Shown here: positions 1 through 11,385 of the stretch, one piece after another | Layout of the letters: every line of letters starts with the position of its first letter | Numbering within the stretch: position 1 is the first letter of the stretch | Source: Salipaludibacillus daqingensis | GTDB taxonomy: Bacteria > Bacillota > Bacilli > Bacillales > Salisediminibacteriaceae | Assembly: GCF_029891575.1 (NCBI RefSeq) | Contig: NZ_JARZHF010000002.1 | Coordinates: forward strand, 1-64,000 | DNA: 64,000 nt | Reading direction: 5' to 3' | Notes under the pieces: model-generated | Seen by the model: only the letters and a program-made list of their open reading frames with translations | Database searches by the model: none | What the model was told of the DNA's origin: nothing | Position numbers and translations under genes: made by a program

Positions 1-133
1 AAGCGTCTTTTTGCTTCTGCTTACCGAGGAAGAAATTGAACACAAATCTAGAACAACCGAGCGTTTTATGAATGAGATCGACCTGTTTTTGGTTAGGAAA
101 AAGACGAAATTTGAACGCTTTTTTTACTACCAT
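1..133 (-). CDS. tnpB: TnpB (IS200/IS605 family), N-terminal part, cut by the window edge
   Basis: This is the first 44 codons of a TnpB RNA-guided nuclease on the minus strand, running off the left edge. It is almost base-for-base identical to the start of the complete copy at 15808-16980; the second residue is Val instead of Leu. Upstream AGGTGATG gives the ribosome site. Whether the rest is intact cannot be seen. Confidence 0.8.
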   Translation of the reverse strand, partial: MVVKKAFKFRLFPNQKQVDLIHKTLGCSRFVFNFFLGKQKQKDA

Positions 134-286
134 GACATCACCTCATTTACAGGAACGTTTGTTCTAATCATATCATGAGATGAGTGTTTTGGCTATCGCC
201 AACCGCCATTCATCTCCCCCTTATCGCTGGGCTAAAAGCCCTTCTCGCGATAGAAGAGGGAGTCTTCTGTCGGAAAACGATAAAAT
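1..286 (-). mobile_element. IS200/IS605-type TnpB element, left-end part
   Basis: The first bases of tnpB plus the non-coding left end. It matches 16848-17134 with only scattered substitutions, and identity stops abruptly after the ATAAAAT at 280-286. Read on the element strand this boundary is ATTTTAT followed by CGTTTTCC. The left end contains short inverted repeats such as GGGCT/AGCCC. No TnpA transposase is visible next to it. Confidence 0.75.
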
Positions 287-449
287 AATTCTCACTGTTA
301 AGTTTATTATCTCATCCCTCGTTGACCCTCATATCTTTCATTAAACTTTATGATCTAGTTAATTAGAATCGCCCCCGTTTCCATCTCATTCATTTCTAAG
401 GATTCCTATTCATAAAAAAGACAAATTTGTGAATTAAATCACGTTGATA

Positions 450-501
450 TTGATTAGCTTATTTAGATAGTATACAATTTAATTGTACACAATTTAATTA
501 T
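450..501 (+). promoter_or_regulatory. Promoter with tandem OhrR-type operators
   Basis: A TTGATT (450-455) and TACAAT (473-478) pair with 17 bp spacing forms a sigma-A promoter. The -10 lies inside a perfect 15 bp palindrome, TACAATTTAATTGTA at 473-487, which has the form of the Bacillus OhrR operator. A weaker copy, ACAATTTAATTAT, is centred 15 bp further on. Autoregulation by the following MarR-type gene is inferred. Confidence 0.7.
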
Positions 502-522
502 ATAAATATGGGAGATGATCTT

Positions 523-978
523 TTGATCAGCGATGAAAACCTAATTTTGGAAGAACAGCTAAGTTTTATTATGTACCTATGTTCAAAAGAAACAATTAAA
601 AGGTACAAAGAATATCTTGACCCATTAGATTTAACTTATACACAATATTTAGCCATGCTTGTTTTATGGAATGGCGATAAAATTTCTGTTAACGACTTAA
701 GTAAAAGACTTTACTTAGATTCTGGTACACTAACCCCTTTATTGAAAAAGCTTGAAGGAAAAGGGCTAATTGAAAGGTACCGAGATCGTAATGATGAAAG
801 AGTTGTTTTAGTAAACGTTGCACCAAAAGGATTTGAGCTAAAAGATAAAGTAAAACATATACCTGAAAAGATTTTAGCGGAGACAGGTATTCCTGCGAGT
901 GAAGCAACTGAGATATTAACGACACTAAAATCAGTTTTGGAAAGAACTAGCGTAGACAAACTCCCTTTTAAGAAGTAG
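523..978 (+). CDS. MarR/OhrR-family transcriptional regulator
   Basis: A 151-residue winged-helix regulator of the OhrR/MarR branch. The core LYLDSGTLTPLLKKLEGKGL and the following wing region match OhrR closely, including the two tyrosines that contact the reactive cysteine in B. subtilis OhrR. The cysteine itself is not at its usual place: the QLCF motif reads QLSF, and a cysteine lies six residues later in YLCSKE. I chose TTG at 523 because GGGAG lies 8 nt upstream; an in-frame ATG at 508 has no ribosome site. No ohr gene is adjacent. It probably represses its own promoter; the signal is unknown. Confidence 0.85.
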   Translation: MISDENLILEEQLSFIMYLCSKETIKRYKEYLDPLDLTYTQYLAMLVLWNGDKISVNDLSKRLYLDSGTLTPLLKKLEGKGLIERYRDRNDERVVLVNVAPKGFELKDKVKHIPEKILAETGIPASEATEILTTLKSVLERTSVDKLPFKK

Positions 979-1270
979 TCTGTTTCAATGTATATCTTCT
1001 ATGTCATTAGGGCGACCCACTGTAATGTCTAATTGAAAGGCGGTGATGAAAAAAATCGATGATTCATTGGTTACTTCATCTAGTTGAAAATAGCGCTAAA
1101 TTTTCATTGAGGAAAAATCCCGAAAAGAGAGAGGTGATTGTTAACGATAATCAGCTGTTTTAATGCTGTAAAAAATAAGCTTTAACGACACCACAGAATA
1201 AACAAAAACACCGCTTTTTGAAATCGCTTACTTATAAAAATAAACGTGCAATGGATAGGAGTGTTCTTAT

Positions 1271-2227
1271 ATGTTCTTTTTCGAAGCAATTCCTTGGTAT
1301 AACGTCGTTATGTGGTTTGTTGTTTTTGGTATTTTGATTGGATTAAATGAGTTGGCCCGTGCAAGTAAATGGGCAAGTGTCGCTCTATTTATGGCTGTAC
1401 CGGTCATTCTTACACCCATATGGCTGATGCAAGGGGATACGGGAGTGACATCTTGGTTTACTTGGGTTAAAGTCTACTCTGCACTTGCAGGAAGCATTAT
1501 CTATATGGTCATTCGATTTACCGATTATCACAAGAAACATAAATGGTACCTTGCTCTTGTCCCAGCGATCTTAGCGATTAATATTGCAGAAGCGGTCGTT
1601 CGTGAATTTCAGGTCGGTTTCTTAGGTTTTGAAGGAATGGTTGACGGTATGATGTATATCTCCGGAGGTTGGAACTACGTCAACGGAGTTGCAGGAATCC
1701 TTAACCTCCTCTTAATTTGCGGATGGGTTGGTATCTTCGCAACAAAAGGTAAGCGAAAAGATATGGTATGGCCTGACCAGACACGCCTGTGGATCATTGC
1801 TTATGGGGTCTGGAATATTGCCTACGTATACGCTTGCGCTCCAGGAAATGCATTCTATTCGGGTGTAGCATTAAATATCGCAGCAACGGTCCCTGCTCTT
1901 TTATGGGCGAAAGGAACCTGGATGCAAAATCGTGCTCAAACATTGTCATTCTGGATGATGTGGGTCATGACGTTCCCTTATTTCTTTGCAATCGGAAGTA
2001 CTTTTAACGTGAGTGTAAGCTACAACCCTGCTGCTAACTGGACACTTGCTTTACTCAGCCTAACTCTTAACGTCGTTCTCGCTATTTGGCAAGTAACCCG
2101 TATTGTAAAGAATCGCAAAAATCCGTTGAAAGACGAAATTTGGACGGACATGCCTGATTACAAACAAATTAATGCGCGCCTTAACGAAGGTGTAGATGAA
2201 GTTCGCAAAGATGAAGTCATAGCGTAA
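1271..2227 (+). CDS. Multi-pass membrane protein, DUF5692-like
   Basis: A 318-residue hydrophobic protein with about ten predicted membrane segments and a charged C-terminal tail (residues 280-318). AGGAG lies 9 nt before the ATG. The sequence resembles the DUF5692 family, whose function is unknown; I assign this from memory of family composition, so it is moderate. It stands alone, 290 bp after the OhrR-like gene. Tryptophans are abundant at the membrane boundaries. No catalytic motif is recognisable. Confidence 0.7.
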   Translation: MFFFEAIPWYNVVMWFVVFGILIGLNELARASKWASVALFMAVPVILTPIWLMQGDTGVTSWFTWVKVYSALAGSIIYMVIRFTDYHKKHKWYLALVPAILAINIAEAVVREFQVGFLGFEGMVDGMMYISGGWNYVNGVAGILNLLLICGWVGIFATKGKRKDMVWPDQTRLWIIAYGVWNIAYVYACAPGNAFYSGVALNIAATVPALLWAKGTWMQNRAQTLSFWMMWVMTFPYFFAIGSTFNVSVSYNPAANWTLALLSLTLNVVLAIWQVTRIVKNRKNPLKDEIWTDMPDYKQINARLNEGVDEVRKDEVIA

Positions 2228-2277
2228 ACAATCTTAACTCATTCTCTTTGTGTAAGGAAATATTAGAAATTCAATAT

Positions 2278-2323
2278 GCTCCTCTTTAAGTAGTCAGATA
2301 GCATCTGGTTAGTAAAGAGGAGC
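2278..2323 (+). terminator. Hairpin after the DUF5692-like gene
   Basis: GCTCCTCTTTA pairs with TAAAGAGGAGC, an 11 bp perfect stem with a 24 nt loop. There is no strong T-run after it, so termination may be weak. Confidence 0.45.
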
Positions 2324-2522
2324 ATTCTATATTTAGTCGATCCATGTACCCTTTAGAATCCGAACATCCTTCCTTTAGTTTGATTCATTGAGTATTTATA
2401 CATTTATCTCGCAATCTTTCTTTCATTCCAATGTTGCTGATAATACTCTTCTTATTTCTTCCATAATAATTTCAAGAAGAAATCAGGCGATCATCGACTT
2501 ATCATGAACGATAACAAAAACG

Positions 2523-2562
2523 AAAAAAAAGCGCCATCCCCATTAAATGTCAGGGATGGCTG
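2523..2562 (-). terminator. Intrinsic terminator of the LysM/hydrolase gene
   Basis: GCCATCCC pairs with GGGATGGC, followed on the minus strand by eight T. It begins six bases past the stop codon. Confidence 0.85.
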
Positions 2563-2567
2563 CTGTT

Positions 2568-3194
2568 TTATTCTAAAAATTCATGATTATCTATTTTAGT
2601 TACGACTGTCTTTTTTTCCAACCATCGAGAAGTAGCAATAGATGGATTCCAGAAGAATAACGCACCATCTACAAGGTCCGTTCCTTTTAATGCTTCCTCC
2701 ACGGCTTTAACCGTTTCATCATCTGGATTATTTTCAATTGTACCTGTTGTGTATGGTTCGAACTGTCTTTTTTGCGTGATCACTTCATACACACTATCTG
2801 GAAAGTCACTACTGTCAACACGGTTAAACACAACTTCTGCTACTGCAACCTTACCTTCGTACTCTTGTCCTCGTGCCTCAGCATGCACGAGACGTTCGAG
2901 TAAATCACGTTCACTCGAGCTCAATGTCACTCGTTTCGATGATTCTGTATTATCAACTAGAGTAATAGAAGATCCTTCGAGAAAGTCTGAACCAATGTCG
3001 AAGTTAAAACGATATAAGTCATCCAAATCAACACCATAACGCTCTGCTATATGGCTCAATGTATCCCCTTCACTCATTTTGTATGTTTCAAATGGAGGTT
3101 CCTCATAGTACTGGTAACTTGCCTGAGTCGGATTAGCTATTATAAATATTAAAATTGCTACTATGAATATACTTACAATTTTCTTCAAAAACAA
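2568..3194 (-). CDS. Secreted LysM cell wall hydrolase, SleB/CwlJ type
   Basis: A 208-residue exported protein. Residues 1-25 form a signal peptide ending near TQAS, residues about 37-80 are one LysM peptidoglycan-binding domain (SEGDTLSHIAERYGV), and residues about 92-208 are the Hydrolase_2 domain of SleB and CwlJ with the acidic motif VHAEARG. Such enzymes cut cortex or vegetative peptidoglycan; those with an N-terminal LysM resemble YkvT. The start is TTG, chosen because GAAAGGT lies just upstream. It is monocistronic with its own terminator. Whether it acts in germination or vegetative growth cannot be told from sequence. Confidence 0.85.
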   Translation of the reverse strand: MFLKKIVSIFIVAILIFIIANPTQASYQYYEEPPFETYKMSEGDTLSHIAERYGVDLDDLYRFNFDIGSDFLEGSSITLVDNTESSKRVTLSSSERDLLERLVHAEARGQEYEGKVAVAEVVFNRVDSSDFPDSVYEVITQKRQFEPYTTGTIENNPDDETVKAVEEALKGTDLVDGALFFWNPSIATSRWLEKKTVVTKIDNHEFLE

Positions 3195-3576
3195 TCATAC
3201 CTTTCTATTATTTACTAATACAGCTTTTCTTAAATCAATACTACACACAGTAACGCAAAAGGCATTGTAATGAAACCTGTAATTTATTCCAAATCACTTT
3301 TAAAGAAACCTTAAATTACGAAACCACTTAACTGTTCTCAAACAATGTAACTATACTTCCCGTATTCTTCTATTAACAAACAAAATGGAAGAAAACACAG
3401 ATAAACACTAGACGAAAGACGACGACAAAGACTAACATAGTGTGTTAGTCTTTTGATAATATTTTAAGTTAAATGGATTTTTTTGTGGAAATAGTAGGCA
3501 TTATTTATTAAACTATTCATATAAGATATATCTCGGATTATTTTAGCAAATATAATACATAGCAGGAGCATACATC
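3195..3576. other. Intergenic region between divergent genes
   Basis: AT-rich sequence holding the upstream regions of the hydrolase (minus) and the Spo0E-like gene (plus). A TATAAT at 3551-3556 is a possible -10 for the latter. No further gene or clear repeat seen. Confidence 0.5.
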
Positions 3577-3723
3577 ATGGTTAAAAACAAACTAATATGG
3601 ATAATTGAAAATAAGCGAAAAGAACTTCATAATTGTGTGAATAAAAACGGGTTCTTATCAAAAGAAGCGTTAAAATGTAGTGAGGAATTAGATTCACTTA
3701 TAAATAAATACTATAAATGTTAA
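3577..3723 (+). CDS. Spo0E-like aspartyl-phosphate phosphatase
   Basis: A 48-residue protein of the Spo0E family. The family signature SQELD appears as SEELD at residues 35-39, in the usual setting: an N-terminal helix IENKRKEL, a short turn with NKNGF, and a second helix ending INKYY. Members dephosphorylate Spo0A-P and delay sporulation. AGGAG lies 8 nt before the ATG. The gene is alone between two minus-strand genes. The function follows from the family; the specific partner is unknown. Confidence 0.85.
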   Translation: MVKNKLIWIIENKRKELHNCVNKNGFLSKEALKCSEELDSLINKYYKC

Positions 3724-3833
3724 AATTTCTGTCTCATTAAATTATTTTCACAAATAAAGAAACCGCTTTCTTCATTACTATTAATAGAAAAACCAAGAAG
3801 TCTCTTCTATCGTTTTTTAATGACCGTATATGC

Positions 3834-3871
3834 AACAATAAAAGCTACCTTTAAAGGTAGCTTTTATTGTT
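3834..3871 (-). terminator. Bidirectional terminator
   Basis: A perfect 38 bp palindrome built on AAAAGCTACC/GGTAGCTTTT with A and T runs at either end. It separates the converging Spo0E-like and selO genes and can serve both. Confidence 0.85.
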
Positions 3872-3885
3872 ATAGTATTAGGCTA

Positions 3886-5361
3886 TCATGTCCCGCAAAA
3901 CGTTCGGTAAGGGCGACTCGATGGTTCAGGTGGTTCGGTGTATTCTGTTTGTTTATCAGAGTGCTCGAAAGGGTTAGAAAGAGCATCAAGTAGACGTTCC
4001 ATCACGCTGTAATCCTCTCGCGACACTGCCGCTTCTAATGCCTCTTCTACCCGATGATTCCTCGGGATGATAGCAGGATTATTCCGTCTCATCAAATCCT
4101 GTGAAGAGTCATTCGATTGTTCCTGCCTACTGAGTCTCTCCTGCCACCGCTCGTTCCACTGAGTAAATTCTTCTGTTCCAAACAACTCCGTTTTCTTCAC
4201 CGTATCGAAAGTTAAAGCTTTGAAAGTATTCGTATAGTCAGCACGATACTTTTGCATCATACTAAGAAGGTCTTCAATAAGTCCTTCATCTTCCACTTCT
4301 TCGTTAAATAGTCCCAATTTAGCTCTCATTCCTTTGAGCCAATGACTGTGAAATAACTCGGTGAACCGAGAAATCTCATCTTGTGCTAGTTTGACAGCCT
4401 TGTCCTTGTCTTCATCTAGCAATGGTAATAAACTTTCCGCAAATCGCGCAAGATTCCATCCGGCAATATACGGCTGATTTCCATAAGCATAGCGACCTTG
4501 AACATCAATAGAACTGAAGACCGTTGCCGGATCGTACGTATTCATAAAAGCGCAAGGACCAAAATCAATCGATTGTCCACTTATCGCCATATTGTCCGTG
4601 TTCATAACGCCGTGGATAAAGCCAACTAGTTGCCATTTGGCTATGAGTTCAGCTTGACGCTTGATCACTTCTTGGAGAAGGAAAAGATATCGGTTCTCCC
4701 CATTCATTCCATCTGGAAAATGCCGATCGAGTGCATAATCTGCTAAATCCCGGAGATCTTCAACAGGGCATCCTCTTGATGCGTATTGAAACGTGCCGAC
4801 ACGCAAATGACTATCAGCTACCCTAGTAAGAATAGCACCAGGTTGATTCGTCTCACGGATGACGTGCTCTCCCGTTGTTACCACTGCCAAACTTCGGTTT
4901 GTTGGAATGCCGAGCGCATGCATCGCTTCACTTATAATATATTCCCGTAACATTGGTCCAAGAGATGCTCGACCATCTCCACCTCGAGAATAAGGCGTTC
5001 TGCCGGATCCTTTCCACTGAATATCCAATCGTTTCCCATCAGGAGTAATTTGCTCTCCAAGTAATAGCGCTCGTCCATCCCCAAGCATTGTGAAGTTCTC
5101 GAATTGGTGCCCTGCATAAGCTTGAGCAAGTGGTTCTGCCCCTTCAGGAACTTCGTTTCCAGCTAGTATAGCTAATCCGTCTTCCGATTCAAGAGCATCG
5201 GAGTTCAATCCAAGCGATTTTGCCAACGAATGATTAAGAATAACCAAGTTCGGTGAACGAACAGGGGTTGGTTGAAGGAGAGAAAAAAATGTTTTCGGTA
5301 GACGAGCATAACTATTATCTAAGTTCCATCCTACTTCTTTAAAATCTTTAATATTTGACAT
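3886..5361 (-). CDS. selO: Protein adenylyltransferase SelO (YdiU/UPF0061)
   Basis: A 491-residue SelO pseudokinase, slightly longer than the 478 of E. coli YdiU. These enzymes bind ATP in a flipped orientation and transfer AMP to protein Ser, Thr or Tyr, with links to redox stress. Visible marks are QAYAGHQF, the nucleotide loop [16 protein letters not shown] near residue 116, HGVMNTDNM near residue 250 and the metal-binding DFGP that follows. The C-terminus ends in FCGT, the position at which eukaryotic SelO carries selenocysteine; here it is Cys. Single gene with its own terminator. Confidence 0.93.
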   Translation of the reverse strand: MSNIKDFKEVGWNLDNSYARLPKTFFSLLQPTPVRSPNLVILNHSLAKSLGLNSDALESEDGLAILAGNEVPEGAEPLAQAYAGHQFENFTMLGDGRALLLGEQITPDGKRLDIQWKGSGRTPYSRGGDGRASLGPMLREYIISEAMHALGIPTNRSLAVVTTGEHVIRETNQPGAILTRVADSHLRVGTFQYASRGCPVEDLRDLADYALDRHFPDGMNGENRYLFLLQEVIKRQAELIAKWQLVGFIHGVMNTDNMAISGQSIDFGPCAFMNTYDPATVFSSIDVQGRYAYGNQPYIAGWNLARFAESLLPLLDEDKDKAVKLAQDEISRFTELFHSHWLKGMRAKLGLFNEEVEDEGLIEDLLSMMQKYRADYTNTFKALTFDTVKKTELFGTEEFTQWNERWQERLSRQEQSNDSSQDLMRRNNPAIIPRNHRVEEALEAAVSREDYSVMERLLDALSNPFEHSDKQTEYTEPPEPSSRPYRTFCGT

Positions 5362-5560
5362 TGTATCCCCTTTTCTTTATTAGGCTTTTCACAAGTATTT
5401 TTAAAAAGGAAAATGTATAGATTCATGTTGTGATAACGAACACATCGCAGACGCTTATAGTTTCTACTTCTTCTGTCTATTTATTATAACAAAATAGTGC
5501 TTTTCAAAAAAATGATACGTACCGAGAAAGGAAGATCAATAATAATTCCTGGGATTCACA

Positions 5561-6511
5561 TTAAGAACGCCACTTTTCCTTTAGTTCTTTAATGTGATGT
5601 GGCCCAGTTCTGCAGCACCCACCGATGATTTGTGCTCCTGCTTTTAGCCATTGTTCAGATTGACTACCAAAACTGCCAAGAGATTCTTTACCGTGCCATG
5701 TATTCGTTAATGGGTGATACGTTTCTCCAGAGTTAGGATAAACGATAATTGGTTTTTTCGTTGTTGAATGTAATACTTTTATTGCATCTAGAGCAACTTC
5801 GATTGGTGTACAATTTATTCCGATTGCTGCAATTTGCTCATTCTTTTCAAAAATTCTCACACATTCCTCCAAAGAAGAACCGTCACTAATTGCTTGTCCA
5901 TTCTTTAAAGAAAAAGACACCCATGCATATGTATCTTTAAATTTTTTCAATAACGAATCCAGAACTCTTGCTTCTTGTAGAGATGGAATTGTTTCCATTG
6001 CCAATACATCAGCTCCTGCTTCCACTAATGCTTCTAATCTAGGACGGTGAAACGATGCTAATGTTGCATCTGTCACCTTATAGTTGCCAACATACTCAGA
6101 ACCATCTGCAAGAAAAGCGCCATATGGTCCAACTGATGCTGCAACGATTGGTTTTGGTCTGAGATGTTTTTCGTCTTCGCTCTTCCAAAAATCATCTCTA
6201 GCTCTTTTTGCAAGTGTCACCGTTTTTTTAATAAGTTCTAACGCTTCGTCTTTTTTTATTCCACGTTTGGAAAACCCGTCAATCGTCGCTTGATAACTTG
6301 CAGTTATCGCACAATCCGCTCCAGCTTGGAAATAATCAACATGCACTTGGTAAATCAATTCCGGATTTTCTATCAATACACGTGCAGACCATAGTGGATC
6401 ATCCAAATCACAACCATGAGACTCAAGTTCTGTTGCAAGTGCACCGTCCAGAATCATAACAGGATAGTCTTGTAAAATAGAATCAATCGGGCTCATGTTT
6501 TTCGACATCAT
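5561..6511 (-). CDS. mmuM: Homocysteine S-methyltransferase
   Basis: A 316-residue MmuM/YbgG-type enzyme that methylates homocysteine to methionine with S-methylmethionine or (S,S)-AdoMet as donor. The Zn-thiolate set is present: GINCTP near residue 235 and GGCCRTGP near residue 297. The N-terminal ILDGALATELE is typical. Two ATG codons lie in tandem at 6511 and 6508; AAGGTGAG upstream fits the second slightly better. No S-methylmethionine permease is adjacent, so it may serve salvage alone. Confidence 0.92.
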   Translation of the reverse strand: MMSKNMSPIDSILQDYPVMILDGALATELESHGCDLDDPLWSARVLIENPELIYQVHVDYFQAGADCAITASYQATIDGFSKRGIKKDEALELIKKTVTLAKRARDDFWKSEDEKHLRPKPIVAASVGPYGAFLADGSEYVGNYKVTDATLASFHRPRLEALVEAGADVLAMETIPSLQEARVLDSLLKKFKDTYAWVSFSLKNGQAISDGSSLEECVRIFEKNEQIAAIGINCTPIEVALDAIKVLHSTTKKPIIVYPNSGETYHPLTNTWHGKESLGSFGSQSEQWLKAGAQIIGGCCRTGPHHIKELKEKWRS

Positions 6512-6577
6512 TTTCTCACCTTTTCATTGAGATTTCTCATACAATATATAGTCGTCATTCAACCTGTAGTTTTTTTA

Positions 6578-6883
6578 CTATCTTTTTCTTTGCTTTCTAT
6601 CGTTTGATTTTTTTAACTTAATGGAAGCTGATGAAGGTTGTTTTCGAATAAATCTAAGAAATCTAATTATTTTTTCATCGTTTTGGAGCCGTTCTACCGT
6701 TCCTAAGCGGAGAGCTAATTCCTTATTCGTATACAAATGATGAATTTGCTTATGGCATGGTTTACAGAGAAAGGCCGTCTTTAAATGTGCCCCTCCTTCT
6801 TCTTTCGGAATCAAGTGATGCTCAGTTAATATCACACTTTCGCGCTCACATAATTCGCACCGCCCCATCTGCGTAGTCATCAC
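6578..6883 (-). CDS. Small HNH-type nuclease-like protein (YisB-like)
   Basis: A 101-residue protein with a compact HNH/zinc site: CELC at residues 9-12, EHHLIP at 21-26, and CKPCHKQIHH at about 40-49. The tail is strongly basic (KLKKSNDRKQRKR). It resembles B. subtilis YisB, an HNH protein of unknown role. GTG at 6883 is preceded by AAAGGTGG at good spacing. It sits 66 bp upstream of mmuM on the same strand; co-transcription is possible. Confidence 0.75.
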   Translation of the reverse strand: MMTTQMGRCELCERESVILTEHHLIPKEEGGAHLKTAFLCKPCHKQIHHLYTNKELALRLGTVERLQNDEKIIRFLRFIRKQPSSASIKLKKSNDRKQRKR

Positions 6884-7056
6884 ATATCAACCACCTTTAG
6901 TTCTTACTTTTACTCAGAACTCTCTTTGTTAAATGATTATACAACATCTACAATGAAAACAAATCAAACCTAATCAACGTCAAACCATTGATTCATAAAA
7001 ACACACCGGAATTCTTACATTTATATAATTAAATAACTCTCTTTGTTTTCAATCGA

Positions 7057-7087
7057 GAAAAAGAGCAAGACAGTCAATGTCATGCTC
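7057..7087 (-). terminator. Intrinsic terminator of the GDSL esterase gene
   Basis: GAGCA/TGCTC and GACA/TGTC arms with one mismatch, followed on the minus strand by TTTTTC. Confidence 0.7.
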
Positions 7088-7121
7088 TCAGAATGTACAA
7101 TACTACGTTAAATATAAAACT

Positions 7122-7877
7122 TTATTGAATATAAGGCTGTAAAGCTGAAATACCAGCATCTGCAAGCTTTCTCTGTCCCGCTTTTGTTGGGTGAATATCA
7201 TCAATAATAATATATTCAGCCTGCTGCGAACCAATAACCCCATTAGCATCTGCAATCGTTATATCTCCAAATAAAGCATTAAGACCATTTATCGTTTGTT
7301 GAAAACCAAAATTAATTCCAGGCAACAAGTTTAATGCTACATAATGTAGCGGCTCGTTCAATTGAAATGGATTATAAATGTTATAAATCACAATTGGAGC
7401 ATCTGTTAAAGAACGTATTTCTTCTACTATTTTAGAGAGGTTACCATAAATATCGCTGTTTGCCAGTTGTTGATTTAAATAGAATTCGAATAAACCTTCA
7501 TCACCTCCACTTAACTCAAAAGCCGTAAACAAGGCCTGAAGCAAGTCGTTATTGCCGATATTAAGGGTAATATAATCCGCTTGTCTTACAGCCTGCCGAT
7601 ACTTCTGCTCATTTTCAAGAGCATCTAGCATATCATCGGTTTTCCAGCCAGGAACAGCTAAGTTTCGGACCCTCATATCTGTCTCTTCTCCAATGAGATA
7701 AGGAAAGGCATCTTTTGATGGCGATGCATTGTTATTGCCAAGATTGTACCCATATGGGATGGAGTCACCTAGAGACAAAAGAGAATCTTTTGCTTGATCG
7801 TTTTTAGCTAATACCCCTGGTGAAAATAAAAACGTAAGTGCTAAAAGTAAAATAAATGATCGAAATAAGATTTTCAT
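7122..7877 (-). CDS. Secreted SGNH/GDSL-family esterase or lipase
   Basis: A 251-residue exported hydrolase. Residues 1-24 are a signal peptide ending LAKN. The SGNH blocks are present: the nucleophile in LLSLGDSIPYGY near residue 36, block III NIGNND near residue 107, and the catalytic Asp/His pair in IDDIHPTKAG near residue 228. The substrate is not predictable; relatives include lysophospholipases and carbohydrate esterases. AGGAGGAAGG precedes the ATG. Single gene. Confidence 0.88.
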   Translation of the reverse strand: MKILFRSFILLLALTFLFSPGVLAKNDQAKDSLLSLGDSIPYGYNLGNNNASPSKDAFPYLIGEETDMRVRNLAVPGWKTDDMLDALENEQKYRQAVRQADYITLNIGNNDLLQALFTAFELSGGDEGLFEFYLNQQLANSDIYGNLSKIVEEIRSLTDAPIVIYNIYNPFQLNEPLHYVALNLLPGINFGFQQTINGLNALFGDITIADANGVIGSQQAEYIIIDDIHPTKAGQRKLADAGISALQPYIQ

Positions 7878-9698
<1,821 letters not shown>

Positions 9699-9702
9699 AA
9701 GC

Positions 9703-9746
9703 AGTAAAAGTGCCATAAAACGTTTTTGTTTTGTGGCACTTTTACT
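9703..9746. terminator. Bidirectional terminator between tpl and the next gene
   Basis: AGTAAAAGTGCCA pairs with TGGCACTTTTACT, 13 bp perfect, with T or A runs inside both arms. It lies between converging genes. Confidence 0.85.
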
Positions 9747-9760
9747 ATATGAAACATATA

Positions 9761-10225
9761 CTATAACCCTATTTTCACAACCAACATTCCATCAGTTATT
9801 TCCATACTTTTAATGTTTCCAACAGGTATATTTTTGACTTTCTCAATTTGATTTAAATCAATACTAATCACTTCGTCTCTGTAAGAAACATAAGGTGATT
9901 TATCCTTAAATAACTTTTTATTAATCCGTTTACTATGGATAGGATCTACTTTATTAATTCTAAAGAACATTTTCTTATTTTGGCCGCCCTCTGGAATTAA
10001 AGTTATCGACACATTTATAGACATCCGGACTTTTTTCACAATTCCATAAACTACTACAAGATCATCTTTAAAGTCAACTGATGTAATGGTTATATTCTCG
10101 TCTTGTATGTTATCCTGTAAAATTTGATAAATCATCTGTTTAGAAATTTTGACAGAAACACCATTCTCTTTAAATTCAGACATTGTTTTTGATATTCGAT
10201 CAAATAGTTCTCTCAGTACAAACAC
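9761..10225 (-). CDS. Uncharacterised protein
   Basis: A 154-residue protein not recognised. There is no signal peptide or membrane segment. It alternates beta-rich hydrophobic stretches (ITITSVDFKDDLVVVYGIV, then SIDLNQIEKV) and ends GMLVVKIGL, suggesting a small beta-barrel or lipid-binding fold, but this is a guess. The proposed start is GTG at 10225 with AAAAGAG immediately upstream; a later ATG at residue 15 is possible. It converges with tpl and is monocistronic. Confidence 0.6.
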   Translation of the reverse strand: MFVLRELFDRISKTMSEFKENGVSVKISKQMIYQILQDNIQDENITITSVDFKDDLVVVYGIVKKVRMSINVSITLIPEGGQNKKMFFRINKVDPIHSKRINKKLFKDKSPYVSYRDEVISIDLNQIEKVKNIPVGNIKSMEITDGMLVVKIGL

Positions 10226-10584
10226 CTCTTTTCAGGCTATTTTCAAATGTTGTTACGAAGTCTTTATATCTATACCTATTTTACTATAAAACGATCTTCA
10301 ATTATCAATTTATTCAACATTACAACATAAGTACTTATAAAATGGCACTTTAGTCCCGTTTAATCATTGAATATCTATTCATCACATAGGTTAACGGTTA
10401 TTATTTATCAACCTAGTTAATATTGTATTAATGTGTAACTATAGTTAAAACAATAAATAATGTAAAATTGATAGTATAATAATTAAATAAAAAAGAAGCT
10501 TAATAAAAAGTTGATGTTCCCCTTTTGAAATAAGTATTCTCAAGTCACTTTTGTTTTATCAAATTATTAGAAAAGGTGATAACA
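10226..10584. other. Divergent intergenic region
   Basis: Very AT-rich. Contains the upstream regions of the uncharacterised gene (minus) and the PPK2 gene (plus). No ORF or strong inverted repeat seen. Confidence 0.4.
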
Positions 10585-11313
10585 ATGAGCAAGAAATTAA
10601 ATGACGTTGACTTAACTAAGCATATTGAGAAAAAAAGTGACTATAAAAAGCAGTTGAAAAAAGCGCAGAAAGAATTATTACTCTTGCAACAAAGTGTATT
10701 TGAGAAGAATATCCCTTGTGTATTCGTGTTTGAGGGGTGGGATGCTGCTGGTAAAGGCGGTGCCATTAAACGAATCACACAAAAAATTGATCCTCGTGGG
10801 TTTCAAGTACATCCAATCGCCGCTCCAACAGAAGAAGAACATAACTATCATTACTTACACCGGTTTTGGAACCGTCTACCCTCCGAAGGACAAATTGCGT
10901 TATTTGATCGTTCATGGTTTGGAAGAGTTCTAGTTGAAAGGGTTGAAGGTTTTGCTTCCAATAAAGAATGGATGAGAGCTTATGAGGAAATGAACCAATT
11001 TGAAAAACTGTTACATGACGATGGTCATCTCATTCATAAATTTTGGTTCCATATTAGTAAAGATGAGCAACATAAACGTTTCTTAGAACGTCAACAACAT
11101 TATCTTAAACGATGGAAAATTACTGATGAAGATTGGCGGAATCGCAATAAATGGGAAGAATACGAAGTAGCGGTAGAAGACATGTTACAAAAAACAGATA
11201 CCCCCTATGCTCCATGGGATATTATAGAAGGAAACGACAAATGGCATGCGCGTATTAAAACGTTAAACATCATTATTGATAAAATCAAAACTCATTTAAT
11301 AAAATCATCTTAA
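10585..11313 (+). CDS. Polyphosphate kinase 2 family phosphotransferase
   Basis: A 242-residue single-domain PPK2. It has Walker A FEGWDAAGKGG near residue 50, Walker B ALFDRSWFGR near residue 108 and the lid region RQQHYLKRWKIT near residue 170. PPK2 enzymes use polyphosphate to phosphorylate AMP, ADP or GDP; the subclass cannot be assigned safely, though the length fits class I to III single-domain enzymes. ATG at 10585 is chosen because AAAGGTGAT precedes it; a GTG three codons earlier overlaps that ribosome site. Single gene with a terminator. Confidence 0.88.
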   Translation: MSKKLNDVDLTKHIEKKSDYKKQLKKAQKELLLLQQSVFEKNIPCVFVFEGWDAAGKGGAIKRITQKIDPRGFQVHPIAAPTEEEHNYHYLHRFWNRLPSEGQIALFDRSWFGRVLVERVEGFASNKEWMRAYEEMNQFEKLLHDDGHLIHKFWFHISKDEQHKRFLERQQHYLKRWKITDEDWRNRNKWEEYEVAVEDMLQKTDTPYAPWDIIEGNDKWHARIKTLNIIIDKIKTHLIKSS

Positions 11314-11385
11314 GATTGCCAAATCTATGTACTATACGCCATATGGCACTTATGTTCAACGACAGTTATAAGTACGTAAAAACAA

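Noticed and set aside
508-522. ATG at 508 as start of the OhrR-like gene
   Set aside because: No ribosome site precedes it, while the bases it would translate contain a good GGGAG for the TTG at 523.
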